Shown: positions 12,501 to 25,000 of the stretch, one piece after another | How positions within the stretch are numbered: position 1 is the stretch's first letter | How the letters are laid out: every line of letters begins with the position of its first letter | Assembly: GCA_918807975.1 (NCBI GenBank) | Contig: OU964921.1 | Location: forward strand, 9,023,498-9,087,497 | Length of the DNA stretch: 64,000 nt | DNA from: Aplidium turbinatum | Taxonomy: Eukaryota; Chordata; Ascidiacea; Aplousobranchia; Polyclinidae | Reading direction: 5' to 3' | Program-made: the position numbers and the translations under genes | The notes under the pieces: model-generated | Told to the model about the DNA's origin: nothing | The model's database searches: none | The model's input: only the letters and a program-made list of their open reading frames with translations

Positions 12501-15500
12501 TTAAGGTGTAACTAAATACATACATATATACTACACCGACTAAACAACTAACTTTTTCAAAGTATAAAATTTATGATGGCTTCTTTACATCAAATTTCAT
12601 ATAGCCTACTTTCTGCATTTAGAGTCTGGACCAATGTAACCTATTTGCCACAATACGTGAGAATATCATTCACGACTCAAAAGGATTTCAATACGGAGGA
12701 ATGGGTATTTATGGAGATACGGGATCTTCCTCCTTAACAGGTTTGCTTGGTTTTTCTGTAAATATTGTTAATTCGACAGGTTTTTTGACACACAAGCCAA
12801 ATATGTAGAGCTTTGGCTCCACGTCATTTGGTTAACTTCGCCTGTCGTAGACCAGTCAGCTTGACCCTATATCTATAACTCAGCCAGCTATAGATATTGA
12901 TTAGCTTCACCCTATAGCCGTAGATGCACATTTGACTTCTTTTATAATTACAAGTAAGCGATTCCACCACAAACTTTTCTAGCAATAGTTGCAACCATCA
13001 CTAATTTACGTACATTAGGCCTACTCCTCGCCATGAACTACATCAGACTTTGTCAATTTTTCACAGAGTTACAAGTAATTTTATGTTACAGCATATAACA
13101 TGATTCAATGGTTGTAGCCTTTAAAAAACCTTCCAGGTAAATATTTCTATGAAAAATCCGATGTTGTAGGAAAAATTATTTAAGGTCCAAAAGTAGGCTA
13201 TTTCTACAGTGAAAAAATATACCACATAGGTTAGACCTATTATAAACATGTTATTGTCAGGGACTTTGATCTGGAGCATGGCGTAGATTTTCCATATATT
13301 TGCACGCAAATAATATTCATTTACTTCGCTGCACGAAAGAGCAAGATGCCTGTGAAAGTTTAAGTGGATATGGTTATAGTTATTTTAACTTTTAATTTAG
13401 CCAGCTGAATACATAAATTGATAATAAATCTACGTAAATGAACGTTTTTATTTTGAATTTACCAGTGATCCTAACAGATGCGTAGTGCGATAAGTACGAA
13501 TAAAAAAATAGAAAGTAAGCTATCGCACTAAATTGACAAATTCAAGTGTATTGTAAAGCTTGCACCACACAAGTGCAGCTTCGTTAGTAAATAGGCCTAT
13601 ATATCTATCTTATCAAAGAAGAAGGTTTAAAGCAGTGGTCCTCAACCTTTTTATCTTGGCAGACCCCTTTTGGTGCGTTTGAAGGGGTCACAGACCCCTA
13701 AAAAATGTATCTAAAATTTTGGTATACCGCGTCTTCTAATGGAACCAAATGTTTCATAAGTTTCGAAGCGACACACTTTGAAGAATATACTGCCAACGTT
13801 GCAGAGAATTTTCCCCCTTTTTTTCTTTTGTAATCGATATTTCGTTGTAATCATGGCAAAACTGTGAATGCTATAAACTGCTGACTAACGTATGCATTTC
13901 TAAGTTAAGCATTGATTAACAATCCACTGTCTCAAAAGAATTAAGTTGAATATAGCCAATATAGCCTTATTAAAAGACTTGACTCTTTTATATGATTTTT
14001 GGTCTTAAGAAACCAACACCTTTGTGCGATATCCTTTGAAATGTCAAACGACGCACCAGTGTGTTGCGACGCACAGTTTGAGTATCACTCTAATACACAA
14101 ATAAAGCACAACCAATTATTAAATTTCATAATTTATCAATCCTGCTGCAGGCTCGCAAACATTCGCGGACACCCTGAAATCGCCTCTCGGGCCCCTCCGG
14201 GTCGACAGTCCCCTGATGGAGAACCACTGGTTAAAAGTTATGATTTTGTAAGAATGACTGTGTACTGACAAAGCAAAAGAATTTATTTTCACACTAAAAA
14301 ATGGGTTTGACACCTGTCAGAAGATATTTCATTTTCTTGATTGTACTGACAAAGTCAGTGTTGTGTGGCAAAATTTGTGCAGTACCCTTGGATCCATTTA
14401 ATGTAGTAGCCCACTCTCCATTTCCTTCATACGGAATATCTTTATTTTCGGTACTTCTTTGGGCATGCGCGTAGTCATGTGTACAAATTGAAATTGCCAC
14501 TTTACCTTGTTTTACAATAAACACCAAAACAAAACTGACTGTTTACGCTGTTTTGCAACATTATTAACGTGTTTTAGTACAGTAGCAAACAATATTTGAA
14601 CTTTAAATGCCATAAAAGATGATGTCCATACAATACAAGGCAATTTAATGCGAAAAGTAATTTTCAGGGTTTTTGGACAAAAATTAAACAAAAAATTAAA
14701 ACCAAAAGTCTTAAAATATACTGTTGTATCCTAATATCAAGGCAAAACTTGAAGTCAAAATTATCTACCTCCTCCCCCTGTAGTGATAGCCTATATAGCC
14801 GAAACTTAATGCTCAATTGTGTTTAGTTTTCAAAAATATCTTTGTTCAGTTGCAGCCAATTGGATTTATAATTTATCTGATACTGCTATTAACTTCCACT
14901 GTGGTGAAAATAACCAAGCAACCAACAACATGATTTATCACACAAATAACGAACGAGTGTTTGGAACCTGCAAGTCAATCGGGCCGCGTTCGATTCCAAA
15001 ACAGGTAAACGTTTAAGAATGCCAGATAAGTCAGTTTATTCTTTTGAAATAAATAAATAATTTTTTTTTAATGAAAAAGCACTGATCTTAGTATTTTTTC
15101 TTCGATGCACTTTTTTTTCTTTACTTTTTTTATTCAAAGGTAGCTTAAATCATAGATGTTAGAAATCCGGCCAATAAAGGTGGATAAATGGTGCTATCCC
15201 TACTAAAAGTAAAATGGTGCCTAAGTGCGATTTTGTGAGTAGATTACCTCTGTTGTGTCTAACTCCATTTCATAGCTGTGTAAGTAAGGAAATTTCCACG
15301 ATGCGACAACATGATTTTGCATAGGCCTGGTATTTAAGTGATATTTATTAAAAATAATTTTTTTTCTTAAATTACAGTAGGCCTAATATTAAAAAATGTT
15401 TGAGTGAAAAAGCATATCCTGTGCTTTCTACCAGCACAGTGACGGTAAAGGTGGCACTCCAGGCTGAAATAAAATGGCTTATTTTACAACCAGTTTGCAT

Positions 15501-16203
15501 CTTAATCAAATGGGCCTGTAAGCAGGCCTAACATTATATAGCCTACGTCTTAAAAAAATTTGTTTCGCATATACAAGTTTTTCCTATTTTAAAAATTTAT
15601 TGTGACTTTTCATCAGCCTTCCAATTTTAAGCATTATACATCCAATACTTCTGGGGTTAAAAAACTATCACCAGATGTTAATAAGTAATAATCCTCGTTG
15701 ATTTCAACGTTGAATGAACAAGATAGCCTACCACAGCCTTAGAGCAAAATCACGTGTCGGTTACAGTAATTAATGGTAAAACACAGAAATTTATGGAGTT
15801 GACTATGTTATAAATCTAGTTGTAACTTGTTTCGAATTTGCAGACTTTATCGTTGACGCGGAATGTGATCTACATTGCTAGTTCGAGAGCACGCATGTAC
15901 GGTTATAATGATTTGTGGATAAACGAAATACCGACAGTGAACAACAACGTTTACTATTTTGAAAGAATATCCGCAAGAGATTTGAATCGTTTTTTTCCAA
16001 AACTTCGTTCTTGGGAAGATTGGAGAAGTGAGACCGGAAATGATAAGAACTCTGTCATCAGCAATCCAAATTTTTTAAGTATTGAAAACAATGACTTTCG
16101 GTTATCAAATACTTCTCCTGCCCTTGCTCGCGGAATCCAGTCAGTCGATTTAACAAACGTAATCAGAGAAAGTGGAGCCTGTTATGAAGAAACAAATGAC
16201 TAA
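3559..16203 (+). CDS. Secreted right-handed parallel beta-helix protein, paralogue 1 (13 exons, about 730 aa)
   Basis: Proposed exons: 3559-3564, 3712-4023, 7300-7475, 7815-7938, 8075-8321, 8818-8940, 9412-9602, 10212-10349, 10777-10860, 11158-11316, 12623-12740, 14850-15004 and 15844-16203 (TAA stop). All introns are GT-AG and the frame stays open for 731 codons. Exon 1 contributes only Met-Leu; with exon 2 it gives a hydrophobic signal peptide (LLIVFVLLIW). Residues about 35-100 carry FYVDVKNGNDKWNG followed by GPFKTL, an N-terminal signature I associate with bacterial secreted beta-helix proteins such as GH141-like enzymes. The middle has repeated N-rich turns (RNTFKGCGI, ERNHIYNYGNGI) typical of beta-helix coils. 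The C-terminus (WRSETGNDKNSVI, then DFRLSNTSPALARGI) also resembles that bacterial group. The fold is inferred from pattern; substrate and catalytic residues are unknown. Exon 1 is the least certain part. Confidence 0.82.
4549..5060 (-). mobile_element. RTE-like LINE 3' fragment in intron 2 of beta-helix gene 1
   Basis: On the minus strand the translation contains KSFEMWCHRRLLRISWMERK and, further on, GKQTKGRQKMKYFGN and KWRQFIREITAADQT. These match the reverse-transcriptase C-terminal tail familiar from RTE/BovB-like LINEs (FE.WC.RR.LRI.W). The segment ends in a short (GAA)n run at about 4551-4560, consistent with a LINE 3' microsatellite tail. The frame is broken in several places and the 5' end is missing, so this is a dead 5'-truncated copy. 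Confidence 0.75.
5172..5377. mobile_element. 206-bp foldback element with about 100-bp arms and 7-bp target duplication
   Basis: The two arms (about 5172-5268 and 5278-5377) are near-perfect inverted copies beginning CATGGACTTCTAAATAGTAG. The element is flanked by identical TGTTAGC at 5165-5171 and 5378-5384. The arms contain repeated TTGGCCAACA motifs, themselves partly palindromic. There is almost no loop, so the element is essentially a hairpin. It lies in intron 2 of beta-helix gene 1. I cannot assign a superfamily; 7-bp duplications are unusual. Confidence 0.85.
5385..7299 (+). other. Rest of intron 2 of beta-helix gene 1
   Basis: About 1.9 kb of AT-rich intron without recognisable coding or repeat structure, ending in the acceptor TTTTATTTTAG before exon 3. 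I see no conserved frame. Confidence 0.6.
12147..12272. repeat. 126-bp foldback MITE in intron 11 of beta-helix gene 1
   Basis: The left arm beginning TAAACCCTTGAGAGTCTGTT pairs with the right arm ending CAGGCTCTCAAAGGTTTA. The inner parts (AGAAGGTCCTTATTCAAAT against ATTTGAATGATGACCTTCT) continue the pairing across almost the whole length. A TA may be the target duplication. It is non-coding and was probably mobilised in trans. Confidence 0.75.
13633..14229. mobile_element. hAT-type MITE (597 bp) in intron 11 of beta-helix gene 1
   Basis: The left end CAGTGGTCCTCAACC and the right end (reverse complement CAGTGGTTCTCCATC) are inverted. The flanking 8-mers GTTTAAAG (13625-13632) and GTTAAAAG (14230-14237) match at seven of eight positions, the hAT hallmark. 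There is no transposase frame. The reading frames inside run across both strands without conserved sequence. Confidence 0.8.
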
Positions 16204-18189
16204 AAAAAGATTTAGTTACGTGTTTTTTGAAAACCTATAGCATGTATGTTTTCAAACTATTAATTTATTTAAGATTGAACTGTGGCCATATTTTGAAACA
16301 ATGTGAAAAGTAGCGAAGAGATTAACTCGTAGGTTAAATACAACTGTTAACAGCAAAAATGTTAGGCTACATGGCTAAAGAAGGCATAAGTTTGATCAAA
16401 GGTATAAATATTATTTTAACAATGATATTATCATTGTCAACTTTAAACTTGATGAAGAACCTGAAAGCAACTTCAGATATAGGCTATTATCTTCTTACCG
16501 ACTTATACGCCACGATTTGCAAAATTGTTGCGAAGTCAAACCCACGAATCCAACTTCACAGCTTCGAATTTAACATGGTTGCTCTTCGCGAAAACTATTT
16601 TGCTGCTTTGTCAATGAGTGACAACTACAACAGACATAATTATGATATTTTCAAACTAAAAATTTCTTCCGGTTCTAATTAGCCTGCACTGACAAGGCTT
16701 TGGTCGTGCAAGAAATAGTAGCCTACATGTATGGCAATGGCATGCACTGGAAGCACTGTAACATGTTTGGAGGATTGCACAATGCACACGCTGGTACGCG
16801 TATAAAGTACACACAAAGGCTATGTGAGCCACTGAATTCATCTTTTAAACAAGGTGTTAGCTGTAGTTTGTTCTCCGATTTGCTTCAATACATTTTAATA
16901 CTATTTTGTTAATTTTTATTACCGTATTAGAGTGTTAACAATGTTTATTGAGAATAAATGTCTCAAGATATGGAATTGTTACCACAAATGACGTTTCTTA
17001 TTATAGTAGGCCACTGTGTGTAATTTTTTGGACACATTGTGTTATTCGGTTGTTGCAATATTGCTATGTTCACACTAGTGATTCTCAAACTTTGTACGAC
17101 ACATTAAAAAAAGAACTTGAAACCGAAGATAAAGAATTTAATGAAGACACATACTGTTAACTTCCTTCACTTCTTGCGACACATAGCCTACTTTGCAGTA
17201 ATGCAACAAAAAATGAAGTAGGCTATATTGTGCAGTTACTCAACGCAGCATCGCAGTTATTTATTCAGAGGGATATGACGGTACTCACGGCGGTTAAAGG
17301 CATGACGTATGGATCTATCTGCTGGGAAATCTGGATGAATGGTCGTAGAGCCTAGTTTCGCTTGTATATCGCAGAGCTTTCCAAATTGTGTGCGCAAGAG
17401 GGTCTCAAGTGTGCCGCTAAAGTATGGTGATTTAAATGTTGTAGCTGTATCGCAAATCCGCAAAGTGTCAAAATTGTTTAGAAGGGAAGATTTCCTTTCA
17501 TGCTACAGTAGGACCACAGGCTTCGATAAATTATGCACAACTGACTGCTTAAATCGCTTGTTTGCAAAAAAGGAGGTAGGCCTATTTTCAAAACACCAGC
17601 TAGTCGACAGTATAGCGACAATTATTTGGAATGTGAATTCAAGTGAAAAGAAATTTCCATCCTCACATTACAATACACATCACGTCTGTTCCCATTACAA
17701 TAAAAGTACCATATATGATTGCTTTTGCTGGAATAGATTAATCAGCATCTACAACTTCCCAGACAATCAATCATTTTTTACCTTGATTCAACGTCTTCAG
17801 ACGTTGAATTAATGTAAAAACCGACTGATTTGTGTCTAGGCGGCTGCCTGTCTTGTAGTTTGTATTATTTACCGTATCGCTTTGTCAATGCAGCAGCATC
17901 GATCAAACCGGTTGTGATTGGCAGTGTTTGACAAAAAATAATGACGTGAGAAGACAATATACAGCGGTAGATTCCGAAATTCTTTGGTGCTCCTTAAATC
18001 AAAAAAGTATGACAACCACTGACATATCGCTTAACTCGTTTACCAGCAGGTTGTAGTCGCCAAGATGAACTTACAGTAGTTGCTTGTCAGTGGCGAGAGT
18101 TGCAGACCTTTGTTGCAATGATGGAGGTATCATTTGGATGTGGGTAGGCCTAATTCTCTGACTGGATGGTTTGTAGTTGCGTATGGTGT
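16204..18189 (+). other. Gap after beta-helix gene 1, no supported gene
   Basis: Open frames of 107 and 157 codons occur (16359-16682 and 17339-17812) but neither resembles a known protein, and the second overlaps an opposing open frame. A sequence at about 17075 (AGTGATTCTCAAACTTTGT) resembles one hAT terminus without a clear partner. A 45-bp hairpin spans about 17775-17818 (arms around TTCAACGTC and GACGTTGAA). A possible polyadenylation signal AATAAA lies near 16953, rather far for gene 1. Confidence 0.5.
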
Positions 18190-18890
18190 GTTAATAAAAT
18201 GACCAAACCAATGATAATCTCAAAATCACCAGACACTCCAGTAGCCTACTCAGATTTATAATTCACAATGAAAATATACAAAAAGTAAAATCTTTTTCTT
18301 ATCTTGGACATTTAATAACTGAAGATGGGAGGTGTAAACATGAAATTCTAAGACGAATAGAAATTACAATAACTATATTTGGAAAAATGAAAAATGTTTT
18401 AATCAATCAAAGTTTAAATTGATCAATTCGTCAAAGGATATCAAAATGCTATATCTGGTCAACCCTTTTATACAACTCTGAAACTTTGACAGTGTCATAA
18501 AAAATGGAAAAACGGTTCGATGCTTTCGAGCTGTTTGGTCATACAGGAAAATGTTAAAAATTTTATGGAAACAAAAGATCACTAACGCTGAAGTATTATC
18601 CAAATTTAATTTAAGCAAAATTCTCTTACAAATAGTCAAAAGAAGATAATTGAAGTATTTCAGACATACAATAAGGCAAAACTCGTTACAAAGATCATTA
18701 ATAGAAGGGAAAACAAACGGTAAAAGAAACAAAGGCAGACCAAGAATGGTTTGGACATCAAACATCACTAAATGGGCAAAATTAAGTTATGAAAATGCAG
18801 TGCGAACAACTCATGGTCGAGAAAAATGGCGCATTGTATCCAACCCTCAATACGAAGAGGAAACCTAATGATGAATGATGATGATGGTGT
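18190..18890 (+). mobile_element. RTE-like LINE 3' fragment with (GAT)n tail
   Basis: Plus-strand translation reads TKPMIISKSP, then KVKSFSYLGHLITEDGRCKH, and later GKTNGKRNKGRPRMVWTSNI and NAVRTTHGREKWRIV. This is the order seen in the C-terminal part of RTE/BovB-like reverse transcriptases (KSF.YLG..IT.DG.C, then GRPR..W, then REKWR). The segment ends in GATGAATGATGATGATGG at about 18868-18888, the expected 3' microsatellite tail. Several stops and frame changes make it a dead, 5'-truncated copy. Confidence 0.8.
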
Positions 18891-20260
18891 GTGGTTGGCA
18901 GATCGGTCCTGCTGTGGATTTCTATCAGTAGCGAATCCAGGGGAATAGTTAGTCACATGCTAGCCCCCCAGACCTTTTACCAAACTGTTTTCTTTTTCAT
19001 ATTTCAATTTTTGCATTGTCCACTTTGTCTTACAATTTTTGCTTTGTTCAAACTCTACCCCTCTTATTTTTTTAGTTTCTCTACTGATGCAGTTTTGCTC
19101 GTGAATTATTTCATTGCGTAGGAATGCATGAACAGCACCACACTTAGTGGTGCTTTTTCATCTGTGTAGATTTAAATGTTGAGTAGAAGGAGATGGGACA
19201 AGGTTGCCATTGCTTTCCACAGTTTGTCATCAATCGGATTCAAGAAGGCCGGTGTAACGGTCCAGAATTTACATCCGTTCAGGAGTTAATGCCTTATATT
19301 TACCCCAAAGAGGAGTGTCAGATGTAATTAATCATCTTGTAATAAATTTATTTGTTGCATGCAATAAATAGGCTACATGCGTTATTATAATGACGATATA
19401 GCTTAAATAGCAACTGCAGGCTATCGTTGATTGGTTCAACAACAAATTCTGCCCTACTGGTAGCACACTGGCATTGGGTGGTAGAAGGTTAAATGGCTTT
19501 GGAACAGTGGCAGCCCTACCGGTGCGAAATTGGTGAATGTCATTATATAGCATAACAACGTATATATAACATAACAACATACATTATGTTATATAACCTA
19601 ATATAACATGACATAAGTGCGCAATCCAATTAACAAAAATGCTAAACCTTGGTTGTATTTTTTTATGCTGTTTCAGATAAACATTTTTGCAGCTTATTAT
19701 CTATTAAATATAGCCACTGCTACGGAAGATTAATAATGGTAATCAGGAGAGCAACTAGGCTATAATTTGTGAACTGAAATATTTCATGAGACCAAATTAT
19801 ATTAATCCGCACATTGTGTTTAAAAAATGATAGTTTGCTGTCTAAACTTTCGCTTTTACAGTAATGCAAAATTTATTGAAAGCGCCTAGTTGCTTCATGT
19901 TCACATACAGTATCAACATCCTTTGTGTGGTCTGAGTATGCTAGGCCTGTTCACAAGTAGGCCCATGATGGTATGATACTTAGGCTAGGTACTCTGCATA
20001 CAGACTACACAATACACATAGGGTGTGTAGCGATTTGTCAATTGTCCAAACTGTGGCGGCAAATGTGGCTCGCAACTGTTTGGCCTATGGAAAAATCCAA
20101 GTTTTAAATGACGTGTGGCCAGAAAAATGATTTTCGTTGGTGAAGGCCAAATCAAAATAAGTACAGTAAAATATATGCATTAATTTCCAACCGGACAAAA
20201 TTGGACTCAATGAGCGGGTAGGCCAATTAACCGTGGGCGTAAAAAGCGGAGGCTATAGCC
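18891..20260. other. Intergenic, no supported gene
   Basis: Nothing recognisable as an exon. About 19550-19615 is a palindrome-rich run of ATATAACATAACAAC units. Otherwise the stretch looks like ordinary intergenic DNA. Confidence 0.5.
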
Positions 20261-20940
20261 CAGTGGCGTAGCCAGGAAAAAATTTTGGGGGGGGCCGAAT
20301 ATTTCATGAGTTGAAGAGAACGAGAAAGTGTTTGATTTAAGTCAAGACATTGCCACCTGGTGTGCAGTGGCGTATCTTGGTGGCTCGAGCAAGGGAAGCA
20401 ATAAAAGTGGTGGGGTTAGAGCGTGCCAAAGGCACGCGTATTCTAGGGGGGTCCGGGGGCATGCTCCCCCGGAAAATTTTTGCAAAATTACACTTAAATG
20501 ATGGATTATAGCGCTTTCTGGAAACACATTTAGGGTAATATTTGTATGAAATTTATTAGCAGATAAACGCAGCTATTAACTTTTTAAAGGTAGCTCTTAC
20601 ACACGAACGGGCAAAATCTGTGTCTAAAATTAGAGAACACTAAAAACTCAGCTACACAAAAACCCAACAGAGTAAGCCATTCTTTAATTGCTTCCACAAA
20701 TTAGTTAAAAGAAACGTAAATCGAGTAAATTTTGCGCGATTTACAATTTGCAAAATTTATTGGTGTCTTTCTGTGTGTCTAAAACAAGTCCTTGGGGGTG
20801 TTAATAGCCAGATGTCTTGGAAAACGTTACAAATTTTTACAAATTTTAGTATATTTTCAACAAAGTGTTCAACTTCAGATCCAAACTTTGAAAATTTGGG
20901 GGGGCCATGGCCCCTTTCGCCCCCCCTGGCTACGCCTATG
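20261..20940. mobile_element. hAT-type non-autonomous element (680 bp) with perfect 8-bp target duplication
   Basis: The left terminus is CAGTGGCGTAGCCAGG and the right terminus, reverse-complemented, is CATAGGCGTAGCCAGG. Both are followed by G-rich tracts. CTATAGCC is duplicated exactly at 20253-20260 and 20941-20948. A second CAGTGGCGTATC start at about 20365, followed by GGGGGTCCGGGGGCATGC, suggests a related element nested or recombined inside. No transposase coding sequence is visible. Confidence 0.88.
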
Positions 20941-20948
20941 CTATAGCC

Positions 20949-22050
20949 TACTGCACTGTATGTAAAACAACAAAGAGCCCAAAATATATAAACTAAACTC
21001 ATGTTTAGCAAACGTTTCGAGAACTACACTTTCTTTATCTTCAGTGCTATAAGTGCAAGCTCTACATTCACAGTAGCCTAGGTCTACACACCACTGAAAA
21101 TGAAAACAATATAATTTTCGAAATGTTTGCTGAACATGAGTTTAGTATCCAAATTTTGGGTTCTTTGCTTTTTGAACTGATTAAACAGGCGTTCCAACTA
21201 TTTAGTATAAACTGTATTGTCTTTCTGTTTTTTTCGTGGCTATTTTTCTAAGTTTTAGGTGAGGTCAGTAGTTAGCCGTAGCGTTTCAGATAGGCTGTAG
21301 GCTACGCTTAGGCAACGTTGAAAAAATAAGAACACCTATGCAAATCAGGTACCGTAGCCTTCTGGTAATTCCATTTGAAATAGCCCTAGTTATTCAGGTT
21401 TAAAATGCTAAATAAGATTTGGGAAGTAGGCTATTGGCCAAAATCAGTAAACACCAAAAATTTCCGCTCTACATACAATTAGTTTGCCACTTGCAAATAC
21501 TCACAACATTTTCAATAAAGGAAAAACCTATGGTAGTGAACTTGCTCGATTCAAAATGACTAAAATGTTATCACAGAAGCACTTAAAGTTTGCTAGTGTG
21601 CATGAAACTAAATTAAAATGCAAGCAATCCAAGCAGGAAGTGTTTTTGTATCAGCAGTTTACGTACTCTACAGATTCAGAAACAGTGTAGTTGCCACTCT
21701 TCTGTTGTGGAATGCTTTGACATTTTGTTTGACATCTTTTAGAAAATTGCATCGGCGCTAGTTACTGCACGGTATTGAAGATAAAAGTACCAAAACAAAT
21801 AGTGCATGTATAGCTACAGGCCTTCAACAATTTGTTCTGTTGTTGCGTGAATGCATGCATGCTCAGAAGAGAAGTAACATAACGAGCGAAGTATTGTGAA
21901 GAAGTAGTATTACAGATGATGAAAGTGACCAGCGGAAATGAGCGATTAAACAAAATTGAAAGTGCAATCGTTGTTTGCAAGCAGTTGCAAATTTAAAAAA
22001 ATTTGTGCAGGCATTGCTGCTTGAAATATAAGACAGCTCAACGAGTCGAT
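20949..22050. other. Upstream region of beta-helix gene 2, no supported gene
   Basis: About 1.1 kb without a conserved frame or a clear core promoter. TTTGTGCAG at about 22003-22011 lies roughly 40 bp before the start codon and could be a splice acceptor, either for an upstream leader exon or for trans-splicing. That is only a suggestion. Confidence 0.4.
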
Positions 22051-25000
22051 ATGAAAGATTTTGGAGTCGTTAGTGGCATTTTTATGACAATCACTATACT
22101 TCTGGTGAGTGTAAGCTAAAATGTTGATACTTGATCAATAGTAGTTTAACTTTGCTGTCTATTTAACTGCCACATTTTTGTAAACACCATAGCCTACGTT
22201 GAACCAATCTGAAACAAAACGTGACAATCTATGGAAATGTAGGCTATGTATAGCCCATAAATTACAAATAGGCTGCAAAATAGACTACTACTTGCATTAG
22301 GCTACTATTTATTACAATGCTTTTTACAAAATATGTGCAAAGTAAATATGCTATTCCTTATTATAAAAATAGATTTGGTTAGAAATAGCGGTCTCACGCT
22401 CAATTTAATTCCAGGTAAGTTTTGCAAATAAGCGGCGCAATAATGGAAATAAAGATTGGACACTATCCGAAAACCCACCAGATACCAACTTAGATTTAGA
22501 AGATAATGATTTTCGATTTTACGTGGATCCTATCAACGGTAACGATGCATGGAGTGGGAAACTATTGAAACCTAATGGTCATGGAGATGGACCGTTTAAA
22601 ACTTTGCAAGGTGCAATGGTTGGAGTAAGATCTCAAAGACACACCAGGCCACATAAAACAATTATTTACCTGCGGGGCGGAACGCATTTTGTCCGAAAGA
22701 CTATTTTTTTGAACAAGCAGGTAGACCATATTATAGAGCTCAAGTGGACTAGCAGTGCGAGTATCGATTTGTAATGACATCTGACTAGTTTTTGCCTCAT
22801 CGTAATCAACATCTTTGTTAAATTAACTAAACCACAGTCTTAGTTAGTCTTACCGAAGCTCTACCTTAATTAGACGTCCAAAAATTATCAGACCTAAAAA
22901 TAATGACAAAAGTGAAACTGATGTCGATATAGAAACTTCAAAAATGTAAATTGGCGATCACATGCGTAAGATGGTTGTTTCATAGACTTACACAATTGCG
23001 GTGTTTCAGCAGGATTCCTATTTAACCTTTATTGCCTACCCAAAAGATCCACCTCCTGTTATTTCGGGAGCATTAAAGATACCAGGTCAAGACTTTAAAC
23101 AACAAAATCGTACGTGGGTTGCGCAATTTAAGGGCAAATGCTCAAAGCACATTTTTCTTGGAACCAAAAGGCTTATTCGAGCAAGGTAGAGAATGATTTT
23201 GCCTGCTTAATTTTAATAAATCTAATTGCATGCCTACTTTGGCGAAACATGATATATTTTTTCAAAATTTGAAAAACTATTGGGACACTGCACTGATCTT
23301 GCACTAGCTAAATCTACAAAACTTAGATACACCCTATAGGTAACATGCTTGCATGTTTGAGCCAATTTAAAAGGAAAGGAAGCTAGGTTTTAAGTTTCGT
23401 CAATAAATAATTGTTTTGCCCGAAACAACCCTATGCACCAGACTACGTGGTAAATACAAAATCTTAAAATTAGACTGTAACTACCGAAGCCAATGCAGGT
23501 GAAGCTCCATTTTGTAATTCCTATAATTCATTAAACAATTAACTGAATTTTCACAAACTTTAAGTCAAAGGTTGAAATAGCTTTACAAAATATGTACAAG
23601 TAGGCTTCGCAGTGCAGTATGCTTTGTAACAAGCTGGTGCCAATAGCAATGGGGCAGTGACAAAATATTTACAGAACCCATGCAGCAAAATTCCAAAAAA
23701 ATTAAAAAAAAATTGAAAAACTAAACGACTTAGTTCACTATAGGGCTAGGCTATATTAAGATTGCTTTCATGTAATTTTAAAATTCTAAACGTTGCCCTA
23801 AGTAGCATTATCTACAGCCAAGCTTCAATTGCGATTTAAAAATATTTTAGGAAACCCAATTTGAAAGTATGGAACGGAGAAAATTTAAGTGGAGAAGGTC
23901 CATATCTCACTATTAAAGATGTTCTTTTATCAACCCCAGCATGCAATAGAAATGGGACAGGAGGATTCACACAAGTAAGTTACAAGTGCTAAAATTAGGA
24001 TGCTCGTTATATTGCACTAAAAAAATGCCAAAAAGTCTTATGATTTAGAAGTAGGCTAGACATTGCAAATTATGGACGGTTATTTTATAGTCATCGCTTC
24101 ATGTGCCGTACAGTAAAAGCCAGTAACTTGCACGTTATCGCAAAAAAGTTAGCAAACAATGTTTAAAAATTAACATTGTTAATCGGTTGTACTGATTTAC
24201 TGTAAAGAAAACTTATGTTCCGACAAAGAAAGTCTTTCAAAAGCTTGACATTTTATACGCAAAAAATCGTGATCAATAACGGAGGCCCCGCTACCAAGTT
24301 CATACAGTTAAGGCAGCCCGGTGATAATCTTCAACTTAGCAGTGTGGTGAAAGTTGAACACTTTTGATTAGTCTACTTCAACTACATATGGTCCACATTC
24401 TTTAAATTAAACAAGAGCAAATAGTCTTGCCCTGTGAGACAACTCTGTTTGCTCTCCCAAAGAGTAGAGCAAGAGTGGACCTCTTGACCAGGGCTGTGGA
24501 ATCGAAGGGATTTTAACGTGTCCAGAGTCGGCAGGTTATAAACTGATGAGAGAGAGTCGTATTCGTATATTTTTTGCCCGATTCCACAGCCCTGTCATAG
24601 TTGTGGAGCCGGAGTTGAAGGGATTTTGACGTGGCCGGAATCGGTCAGTTATAAACCGAGGAGTCGGGGCCATATATTCTCGCCAGACTCCACAGCTCTG
24701 CTCTTAACTAAAATATCTTTACACAACAGTTTAATTTGCAATCAGGTTATCCGGTAATGAAAAACTGGAATTTTTAAATTTGTATTTATTTCTTTTTTCC
24801 AGATTTGTCCAGATATAAACAAGAATGGTTTTATATTTCAACACGATGACATTGATCCAAATTGGTTAGAATCCCAAAACGAAATGCCCGCAGAAATCTT
24901 AGTATTTCAATCGTGGACAGCCGAAAGAAATGCCATTAAAACTATCAAAAGAAACCTTGACAAAGTCTTTTTTACAAAACCATTAAGATTTCCCATCGGT

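Noticed and set aside
16359-16682. 107-codon open frame after beta-helix gene 1
   Set aside because: Hydrophobic start by chance, no recognisable family, no splice partners, and composition like the surrounding non-coding DNA.
17339-17812. 157-codon open frame on the plus strand
   Set aside because: The longest unexplained frame between the two beta-helix genes, but it shows no familiar motif, overlaps an opposing frame, and ends in a small hairpin. Kept as unsupported.
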